DNA from: Prevotellaceae bacterium
Lineage (GTDB): Bacteria; Bacteroidota; Bacteroidia; Bacteroidales; Bacteroidaceae
Assembly (NCBI GenBank): GCA_021204715.1
Contig: JAJPYW010000067.1
Span: 1-8,457, forward strand
Length of the DNA stretch: 8,457 nt
Direction: 5' to 3'
Positions 5,955 to 8,457 of the stretch are shown here, one piece after another. Both the position numbers and the translations under genes were made by a program. The notes below the pieces were generated by a model. The model made no database searches. It had not been told where the DNA came from and saw only the letters and a list, made by a program, of their open reading frames with translations. Each line of letters starts with the position of its first letter. Position 1 is the first letter of the stretch.

Positions 5955-6126
5955 CGGCTTCTATTACAAATGGGCTGTTCTGTGGGGCGGAATGTGGTTG
6001 TGATGTGTTCGCAGTGTCCGTGCGGCTTCTATTACAAATGGGCTGTTCTGTGGGGCGGGGTGTAGTTGTGATGGGTTCGCTCTGCCCATGCGGTTCCTGT
6101 TATAAAGGGCGGTTCTGTGGGGCGGT
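5955..6126 (+). repeat. 68-bp tandem repeat, two full units and a partial one
   Basis: Units start CGGCTTCTATTACAAATGGG at 5955 and 6023, and a shortened unit (CGGTTCCTGTTATAAAGGGC) starts at 6091 and ends near 6126. All three contain GTTCTGTGGGGCGG. A worn fragment of another unit may lie at about 5919-5954. The open frame across this tract has no protein-like features. Nothing else is seen between 5819 and 6137. Confidence 0.9.
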
Positions 6127-6137
6127 CAAGCGATACG

Positions 6138-6174
6138 AAAAGGGAGCGTGGGCTTTTGGCACACGCTCCCTTTT
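6138..6174. terminator. symmetric terminator hairpin of paralogue 2
   Basis: AAAAGGGAGCGTG (6138-6150) pairs perfectly with CACGCTCCCTTTT (6162-6174) around an 11-nt loop. The A and T tracts make it able to work in both directions. It is 36 bp after the stop of paralogue 2. The copy at 7851-7887 differs by one loop base. Confidence 0.9.
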
Positions 6175-6209
6175 GATAAAATAGTAGGAAGAATGTCAGC
6201 CTTCCGGCG

Positions 6210-6563
6210 TTATTTCAGCTCGATGCCTTTGTTGTCCAAGGTGACGTTCATCAAGCGCTTGTAAGCGGCATACTGCTTGTCGTCGAGCGTCTGCTGCATC
6301 AGTCTGAGGTTGCTGTAGACGGCGCGGCGCACGCGCTTTTCCGGGTTCTTGCCGGCATTTTCGGCGCGGTACATCTGGCGTCCGAACGTGTTGATGATGC
6401 CGGTTACTTCTTGGTGCTGGTCGGCGGTGAGATTCAAATACCGGCCCAATTTGTTCACATTGATGTTCTCGTACCAATTGGTATTGTTCGCGTCGTTACC
6501 TGCTGCGAATGTAGCTGCGCTAATGCATAATGCTGCTGCTAATGTCAATCCAAAACGTTTCAT
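6210..6563 (-). CDS. small secreted protein, paralogue 2 (Spy/CpxP-like motifs)
   Basis: This 117-residue protein has signal peptide MKRFGLTLAAALCISAATFA and a mature helical part of about 97 residues. The paired motifs LTADQ (45-49) and LDDKQ (93-97) are present. It is 87% identical to paralogue 3 (102 of 117). Residues 29-73, from NWYENINVNK to the AGKN segment, are identical between the two. The first mature residues (DANNT, 24-28) and positions 74-106 vary. There is no cysteine in the mature part. AAGGAAAGG lies shortly before the ATG on the minus strand and is a good ribosome binding site. The gene has its own promoter (6668-6675) and terminator (6138-6174). The family function is unknown; the periplasmic location is inferred from the signal peptide. 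Confidence 0.87.
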   Translation of the reverse strand: MKRFGLTLAAALCISAATFAAGNDANNTNWYENINVNKLGRYLNLTADQHQEVTGIINTFGRQMYRAENAGKNPEKRVRRAVYSNLRLMQQTLDDKQYAAYKRLMNVTLDNKGIELK

Positions 6564-6667
6564 AATTACCTTTCCTTTCTTGTTAATCCTAAAAACAATC
6601 TTGTAAAAAGAATGTGTGTTGAAGACTGCTTCTTTTGCTGTGCTTCTCCTTCCATCTTTTCACGTTG

Positions 6668-6675
6668 CAAAGGTA
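6668..6675 (-). promoter_or_regulatory. -7 box of paralogue 2
   Basis: On the minus strand this is TACCTTTG, with a TTTTATG block about 18 bp upstream as the likely -33 region. Transcription would start near 6660 and give a leader of about 97 nt. A TTTTTCTTGATATA block (6731-6744) further upstream also occurs upstream of paralogue 1 (from about 5874). Confidence 0.75.
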
Positions 6676-6744
6676 ATGGATGTGTTGCACAGCATAAAAT
6701 AAAGTGTAAGAAAAACACACATAAATGGCGTTTTTCTTGATATA

Positions 6745-7006
6745 TGTCAAGAATCCATGCCCTTCAACCCCTTAAACACCCGGCTTTACGGTCCTTTTCT
6801 TATAAGAAAGAGCATAACCTATCGGCTGGATCGGTTAAAGGATTGTTGTCCTTTATGATTCTATGACATGATACGTCGGCTTGGGGATGTGTATGCCCGT
6901 AAGGATTCTTTGAGCATGCCTGACGGTAGATACGTTCATAGAGAGAATATTCGGCTGTAGTGTAATATTTTTTTCAATCATATAGCGATTATTTGTAGGA
7001 ATATAG
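6745..7006. other. stretch without convincing genes; two short palindromes
   Basis: TTTCTTATAAGAAA at 6796-6809 is a perfect 14-bp palindrome. TAAAGGA (6836-6842) and TCCTTTA (6849-6855) form a 7-bp stem with a 6-nt loop but no T-tract. A 64-codon minus-strand frame (6853-7047) overlaps the likely LysM-gene promoter and shows no domain. Confidence 0.5.
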
Positions 7007-7014
7007 TATTTTTG
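7007..7014 (+). promoter_or_regulatory. candidate -7 box of the LysM lipoprotein gene
   Basis: TATTTTTG fits TAnnTTTG and is followed by CATCGG. No clear -33 TTTG is found at 19-21 bp. A start near 7021 would give a leader of about 260 nt that includes the inverted repeat at 7082-7198. Confidence 0.45.
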
Positions 7015-7081
7015 CATCGGATAGGGTGCATATCTTGTCCAAAACATGTTAGATTATTAAGAAGCGTTATGCTTATCTTGT

Positions 7082-7198
7082 GAATTGAGAACGTAGGAAA
7101 TTTTCAATTTTGGTACACAGGAAAGCATAGTGGTTTCACGCTATAGCGTGGACTGCTATATCCATATCGTACCAAGGGTTTCCTACGACCTTCAATTC
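7082..7198. repeat. 117-bp nested inverted repeat in the LysM-gene leader
   Basis: The segments pair from the outside in: GAATTGA (7082-7088) with TCAATTC (7192-7198), CGTAGGAAA (7092-7100) with TTTCCTACG (7179-7187), and TTGGTAC (7110-7116) with GTACCAA (7169-7175). At the centre is the perfect palindrome CACGCTATAGCGTG (7137-7150). No target-site duplication is visible at the ends. It could be a structured leader RNA or a worn MITE-like element. Confidence 0.8.
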
Positions 7199-7279
7199 GG
7201 GTGTGGCATTTGCAGTTCCACGCTTCGGTGTTTAATATTTAAAGGTCTTGGGGAACTGGAAGACAGGGAATTTTTTATA

Positions 7280-7834
7280 ATGAAAAAGATTTCATTGACA
7301 GTAGGAGCTTTACTTCTGCTGATGGGAATGAGCAGCTGTTCCCATAGACTGACTGATTTTACAATGATCTCGACAAAGAATGTACCTTTAGGGGCAGAGG
7401 CTGCTACGCTGCAAAAAGCTAATCAGCGGGTTAAAGGCGTTGATAAAGCCAGTACGATTTTGGTCTTTCCGATTGGTACGCCAAATTTGAAAGAGGCTAT
7501 TGACAAGGCCATTGAGAAGTATCCCGGTGCCGTGGGATTGGTAGATGGTGTAGTTAGGTCCAAAAGTTGGTGGGCTTTCCTTTACGGACAAAGCAGCTAT
7601 GTAGTTGAGGGAACTCCGCTCTATCAAGGAGGCACACAGACACCGACAAATGTGTCTACCGGTAGCGAGCAATCGGGACAGACGATGGTGTTCTTCCATG
7701 AGGTTAAAGAAGGGGAAACCCTTTCTACCATCGCGGCTGCCTATAACGTCAGCGTTGCGGATATAATCAAGTGGAACCAATTGAGTTCTTCTGATGTGGA
7801 CAAGGGTACCAAGCTGAAAATACTTGTAAAGTAA
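7280..7834 (+). CDS. lipoprotein with C-terminal LysM domain
   Basis: This 184-residue protein has a lipoprotein signal peptide: MKK, a hydrophobic core, then lipobox MSSC with Cys20 as the predicted lipidated residue. No acidic export signal follows the Cys, so the periplasmic side is likely but not certain. Residues 21-115 form an uncharacterised domain containing DFTMISTKNVPLG, RVKGVDKAS, a conserved-looking IGTPNLKEAIDKAIEKYPGA and VVRSKSWWAFLYGQ. A Thr/Gly/Ser-rich linker (about 117-135) leads to a LysM domain (about 139-183: EVKEGETLSTIAAAYNVSVA, IIKWNQLS, KGTKLKI), which would bind peptidoglycan. The frame is open back to 7130, but the ATG at 7280 gives a proper signal peptide with AGGGAA upstream; the longer form has none and crosses the inverted repeat. 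The gene converges on paralogue 3 at a shared terminator. It is GC-poorer than the first operon. Confidence 0.88.
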   Translation: MKKISLTVGALLLLMGMSSCSHRLTDFTMISTKNVPLGAEAATLQKANQRVKGVDKASTILVFPIGTPNLKEAIDKAIEKYPGAVGLVDGVVRSKSWWAFLYGQSSYVVEGTPLYQGGTQTPTNVSTGSEQSGQTMVFFHEVKEGETLSTIAAAYNVSVADIIKWNQLSSSDVDKGTKLKILVK

Positions 7835-7850
7835 AAGTATAATAAAAAAC

Positions 7851-7887
7851 AAAAGGGAGCGTGGGCTTTTAGCACACGCTCCCTTTT
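7851..7887. terminator. bidirectional terminator between the LysM gene and paralogue 3
   Basis: AAAAGGGAGCGTG (7851-7863) pairs with CACGCTCCCTTTT (7875-7887). It lies 16 bp after the LysM-gene stop and 35 bp after the stop of the convergent gene at 7923-8276, with A and T tracts on both sides, so it can serve both. Confidence 0.92.
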
Positions 7888-7922
7888 GATAAAATAATAG
7901 TAAGAGTGTCAGCCTTCCGGCG

Positions 7923-8276
7923 TTATTTCAGCTCGATGCCTTTGTTGTCCAAGGTGACGTCCATCAGGTGCTTGTAGTCGGCATACTGCTTGTCGTCGAG
8001 TGTCTGCCACATCATTCTAAGGTTGCTGTTTACTGCGCGGCGCACGCGCTTGTCTTGGTTCTTGCCGGCGTTCTCGGCGCGGTACATCTGTCGTCCGAAC
8101 GTGTTGATGATGCCGGTTACTTCTTGGTGCTGGTCGGCGGTGAGGTTCAAATACCGGCCCAATTTGTTCACATTGATGTTCTCGTACCAATTGCTTTCGG
8201 TGGGCTGGTTGCCGGCTGCGAAAGTCGTAGCGCTAATACACAATGCTGCCATTAATGTCAATCCAAAACGTTTCAT
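7923..8276 (-). CDS. small secreted protein, paralogue 3 (Spy/CpxP-like motifs)
   Basis: This 117-residue protein has signal peptide MKRFGLTLMAALCISATTFA. It differs from paralogue 2 at 15 positions: 9, 17, all of 24-28 (QPTES here), 74, 75, 83, 88, 90, 100, 103 and 106. Several changes are radical: Tyr83 to Asn, Gln90 to Trp and Ala100 to Asp. The LTADQ and LDDKQ motifs and residues 29-73 are kept. Its 5' leader and promoter are base-for-base those of paralogue 2, so the two are probably expressed together. It faces the LysM lipoprotein gene tail to tail. Like its paralogues it is likely a periplasmic helical protein of unknown function. Confidence 0.87.
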   Translation of the reverse strand: MKRFGLTLMAALCISATTFAAGNQPTESNWYENINVNKLGRYLNLTADQHQEVTGIINTFGRQMYRAENAGKNQDKRVRRAVNSNLRMMWQTLDDKQYADYKHLMDVTLDNKGIELK

Positions 8277-8380
8277 AATTACCTTTCCTTTCTTGTTAAT
8301 CCTAAAAACAATCTTGTAAAAAGAATGTGTGTTGAAGACTGCTTCTTTTGCTGTGCTTCTCCTTCCATCTTTTCACGTTG

Positions 8381-8388
8381 CAAAGGTA
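8381..8388 (-). promoter_or_regulatory. -7 box of paralogue 3
   Basis: TACCTTTG on the minus strand, identical in itself and in its surroundings to the box at 6668-6675. The inferred leader is about 97 nt. Confidence 0.75.
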
Positions 8389-8457
8389 ATGGATGTGTTG
8401 CACAGCATAAAATAAAGTGTAAGAAAAACACACATAAATGGCGTTTTTCTTGATATA

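Larger units (their letters stand above)
6138..6744. repeat. duplicated segment, copy A (partner 7851-8457)
   Basis: From 6138 onward this segment aligns without a single gap to 7851 onward, at a constant offset of 1713 bp, up to the right edge of the window. It contains a terminator, the coding region, leader and promoter. The coding parts differ at 39 of 354 bases; the upstream 181 bases (6564-6744) are identical. Confidence 0.95.
7851..8457. repeat. duplicated segment, copy B (partner 6138-6744), runs off the right edge
   Basis: The left boundary is sharp: similarity begins at the terminator stem, and the LysM-gene side is unrelated to the 68-bp repeats left of copy A. The right boundary is not reached. 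Identity is complete over 8277-8457. Confidence 0.95.

Noticed and set aside
5846..6184. 112-codon plus-strand frame
   Set aside because: It covers the 68-bp tandem repeats and ends in the terminator. Cys/Gly/Val-rich translation reflects base composition.
6853..7047. 64-codon minus-strand frame
   Set aside because: The residues look somewhat protein-like, but there is no family and no promoter, and it overlaps the likely promoter of the LysM gene. It is left out, though a conservation check could revive it.
7130..7279. N-terminal 50-residue extension of the LysM protein
   Set aside because: It would bury the lipoprotein signal peptide and is translated from the inverted-repeat region; ATG 7280 is far better.

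Overview
The window reads as chromosomal DNA of a Bacteroidota bacterium, most likely order Bacteroidales. The first block carries typical Bacteroidales housekeeping genes (a YbbR-like protein overlapping dephospho-CoA kinase, then a DUF5606-type protein, then a DUF2027-plus-Smr protein). Clear promoters match the Bacteroidota -7 motif TAnnTTTG, mostly as TACCTTTG. The species cannot be fixed from the sequence.

Bases 1-3276 are a GC-rich, tightly packed block on the plus strand. The YbbR-like gene enters from outside the left edge and overlaps coaE by 11 bases. The DUF5606-type gene has its own TACCTTTG box at the end of coaE, and its stop codon lies inside a 22-bp minisatellite. The Smr-domain gene follows.

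Bases 3277-5353 hold no convincing long gene but are dense with structure. In order: a 22-bp direct-repeat tract; two large hairpins of one family whose arms differ by fully compensated base changes; a perfect 7-1-7 Fur-box sequence (TGATAATCATTATCA) with only a 39-codon ORF downstream; and about 670 bp of 23-bp phased repeats. The repeat core is 13 gap-free units (4592-4890) in which most units keep an internal dyad. A 29-codon hydrophobic ORF follows the array. This stretch is the most unusual part of the window.

Bases 5276-8457 hold three minus-strand paralogues of a 117-residue secreted protein (5354-5707, 6210-6563, 7923-8276). Each has a TACCTTTG promoter, a leader of about 95 nt and a hairpin terminator. 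The protein has a Sec signal peptide and two LTxxQ-like motifs, which suggests but does not prove a Spy/CpxP-like helical periplasmic protein. Copies 2 and 3 lie in a gap-free duplication of at least 607 bp. Its promoter and leader are identical over 181 bp, while the coding parts differ at 39 of 354 positions. Between these copies, on the plus strand, lies a lipoprotein with a C-terminal LysM domain. Its upstream region carries a 117-bp nested inverted repeat. It converges on copy 3 at a shared, symmetric terminator.

The left block serves envelope and core functions (CoA synthesis, a YbbR-like membrane protein, an Smr-domain protein). The right block appears to encode exported envelope proteins.
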